A DNA stretch of 56,698 bases from Acidobacteriota bacterium (GTDB lineage: Bacteria; Acidobacteriota; Thermoanaerobaculia; Gp7-AA8): assembly GCA_016184115.1 (NCBI GenBank), contig JACPDH010000085.1, positions 1 to 56,698 on the forward strand, in the 5' to 3' direction. The notes under the pieces are model-generated. The model did no database searches. It was not told the DNA's origin and saw only the letters and a list, made by a program, of their open reading frames with translations. Below, piece by piece: positions 55,279 through 56,698 of the stretch. How positions within the stretch are numbered: the stretch's first letter is position 1; each line of letters starts with the position of its first letter. The translations under genes and the position numbers were made by a program.

Positions 55279-56436
55279 TCACTTCGACGAAAGGAAAACC
55301 CAGGCAAGCGCGGCGGCCAGGGCCAGCACGATCACGGCGCCTAACAACCATCCACCTCCCGACCCCCGCGGCGCAGCTTCCCTCACCGGAGGTGGAGGTA
55401 GAGGCGCCTTCGCCGGCGGCTCGGCGGCTCGCGCCGGCGGGGGGCTCGGCAAGGGCGCTGTCGGCGCCTCACTGATGTCGTCCTCCGCCTCCGCGAATAC
55501 CTCGTCGGGCAGCGCTACCATCCGCTGCGTCGTGACTTCCGACTGGTCGTGGATTTCGAGCTCCTCGGTGGGAGCGAGCAGACTCACCTGAGTTCGTTCG
55601 CGCTCTTCGCGCGCCGCGACCTGCCACTTCTCGAGCTCTTCGGCGTTGATTTCTTCGGCACGGCCGACGACGACCGTGACATTGTCGGGCGCACCGCGCT
55701 CGAGAGCGAGGTTCACGAGCTCACGCGCGGCATCCTCGATGCCGAGTTGCGCGAGCTGGAGGATCTCTTCGGGACGGACGAGCCCGTGCAGTCCATCGCT
55801 GCAAAGAACGAACGTGTCTCCCGGATACACCTCGAACGGGCCGCGAGCGTCGATCTCGACCGACTGGCCGACACCCATTGAGCGTTGGAGCACATTGCGG
55901 CGCGGATGTACTTCCGCTTCCTGCGACGTCAGCAATCCCTCGCGCACCATCGACGCGACGAGCGAGTGGTCATCGGTCAACTGCGAGATCGCGCCGGCGC
56001 GAATGAGATAGATGCGCGAGTCGCCGACGTGTGCGAGGAAGCCCTCGCGCCCGCGGATGACGAGCGCCGAGCAGGTCGTGCCCATGCCGCGAAGCTCGGG
56101 ATTGACCTGCGACTCCGCCCAGATCCGCGCGTTCGCGCGCTCGAGAGCGCGCGTCAATACGGCGGGGATATCGTCGCTTCCGTCGCGGAAGTACTCGTCC
56201 TTGGTGATGGTGGCCGCCATGCGTGAGGCGGTCGCGCCGCCGCGATGCCCGCCCATGCCGTCCGCGACGAGGAGCAGACGTCCCATGCTGCGATCGACTT
56301 CATCGGCAGGCGCGCTGAGGATTGCGAAGTCTTGATTCTCGGAGCGGACGCGACCGACATCGGAGAGTTGCGCGACGCGGACGACGAGGGGCCTTCCCGT
56401 CGATTCTGCGGGTGTCGGCTCGATTTGATCGGTCAT
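55279..56436 (-). CDS. PP2C-family Ser/Thr phosphatase with C-terminal TM anchor
   Basis: 385 residues. PP2C motifs in order: SDVGRVRSENQD, VADGMGGHRGG, GTTCSALVI, LAHVGDSRIYL, LCSDGLHG and GAPDNVTVVV, supplying the two-metal Asp set. A Pro/Ala-rich linker (about 320-360) leads to one C-terminal membrane helix (WLLGAVIVLALAAALAWVFL), so the phosphatase faces the cytosol. It is the first gene of the minus-strand cluster and presumably reverses the kinases encoded downstream. Confidence 0.95.
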   Translation of the reverse strand: MTDQIEPTPAESTGRPLVVRVAQLSDVGRVRSENQDFAILSAPADEVDRSMGRLLLVADGMGGHRGGATASRMAATITKDEYFRDGSDDIPAVLTRALERANARIWAESQVNPELRGMGTTCSALVIRGREGFLAHVGDSRIYLIRAGAISQLTDDHSLVASMVREGLLTSQEAEVHPRRNVLQRSMGVGQSVEIDARGPFEVYPGDTFVLCSDGLHGLVRPEEILQLAQLGIEDAARELVNLALERGAPDNVTVVVGRAEEINAEELEKWQVAAREERERTQVSLLAPTEELEIHDQSEVTTQRMVALPDEVFAEAEDDISEAPTAPLPSPPPARAAEPPAKAPLPPPPVREAAPRGSGGGWLLGAVIVLALAAALAWVFLSSK

Positions 56437-56503
56437 GTCGGATTGCCCGAAATAGTTTTCGGAAACGCTCCTCAGATTCTACGTTGTGCTCGAGTGAACG
56501 CCA

Positions 56504-56593
56504 ATTATAAACGAGCTTTCATCGCACTTCGCGCGGCTGTCAAGGAGGAGAGGCAAATCTGCCAGTGCGCCCGTCGCCCGGGGTCGCTATAAT
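56504..56593. promoter_or_regulatory. Divergent -10 boxes between PP2C and FHA genes
   Basis: A perfect TATAAT occurs on the plus strand at 56588-56593, 24 bases before the ATG at 56618. Another occurs on the minus strand at 56509-56504. No good -35 pairs with either; a minus-strand TTGACA lies 28 bases upstream of its box, too far for standard spacing. Confidence 0.4.
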
Positions 56594-56617
56594 TTCGGAC
56601 GGCCCTGGGACAATTCG

Positions 56618-56698
56618 ATGGATCAGCTCCAACTGCACTACGTGGATCTTGGCGTCCCTCGCGTGTTCGACCTGAACCGTGACGCATTCGATATCGGC
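56618..56698 (+). CDS. N-terminus of an FHA-domain protein (partial)
   Basis: 27 residues, MDQLQLHYVDLGVPRVFDLN..., running off the window edge at FDIG. The pattern of a strand, then F.L....F.IG matches the first two FHA strands before the GR motif. The ATG has no strong Shine-Dalgarno. Divergent from the PP2C gene, so it likely belongs to the same phospho-signalling locus. Confidence 0.6.
   Translation, partial: MDQLQLHYVDLGVPRVFDLNRDAFDIG

Overview
The window is a GC-rich (about 63% by eye), densely coded bacterial chromosome segment with no rRNA, tRNA, prophage, IS transposase or CRISPR array that I can see. The mix of genes points to Acidobacteriota, possibly a Thermoanaerobaculia- or Vicinamibacteria-like lineage: many Ser/Thr kinase and FHA genes, paired DUF1501 and DUF1549/DUF1553 proteins, a secreted GH44 glucanase with an Fn3 domain and an Acidobacteria-type C-terminal domain, MacB- and RND-type exporters, and a di-heme sensor kinase. 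The taxonomic call is an inference from gene content.

Layout. 1-141 is the tail of an unidentified gene. 306-3861 (minus) is a translationally coupled operon: di-heme sensor kinase, archaemetzincin, NtrC-type response regulator. 3862-4613 is a non-coding block with a MITE-like element. 4614-5489 holds two small genes (MmcQ/YjbR, DinB-like). 5751-12892 holds glyQ, glyS, a lipoprotein and ppdK. 13147-14281 (minus) holds a stand-alone MshEN protein and a small hypothetical. 14352-15758 is a GT-C membrane glycosyltransferase. 15795-20702 is a coupled operon of three HlyD-like adaptors and one MacB-like permease, with no ATPase. 20987-22585 holds a disrupted gpsA and plsY. 22793-25659 is a sulfur block (mccA/mccB-like reverse transsulfuration) plus a hypothetical.

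25908-33281 carries a zinc-ribbon protein, a DUF72 protein, selB, two small genes and the GH44 enzyme. 33470-41436 has a hypothetical membrane protein, an RND adaptor/pump pair, a small membrane protein and a GT39-like glycosyltransferase. 41584-44891 is the DUF1501 and DUF1549/DUF1553 pair. 45098-46465 is a lipoprotein with two retropepsin-like domains in one chain. 46807-48675 is a homocysteine methyltransferase/methylenetetrahydrofolate reductase fusion; its leader looks like a SAM-II riboswitch followed by an intrinsic terminator. 49023-56436 (minus) is a phospho-signalling cluster: PP2C phosphatase, FHA pseudoprotease, zinc-ribbon FHA protein, FHA kinase, PEGA kinase and a Gln/Pro-rich TPR protein. 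A divergent FHA gene starts at 56618.

The intergenic DNA is unusually structured. Two repeat classes recur. One consists of tandem arrays with a 7-bp period, often in facing inverted pairs; the unit differs between loci, and the arrays sometimes supply the stop codons of adjacent genes. The other consists of clusters of short-loop hairpins (REP/BIME-like). The most promising observations are the heme kinase-archaemetzincin-regulator operon, the SAM-II-like riboswitch, the heptamer arrays, the FHA pseudoprotease and the single-chain double retropepsin.
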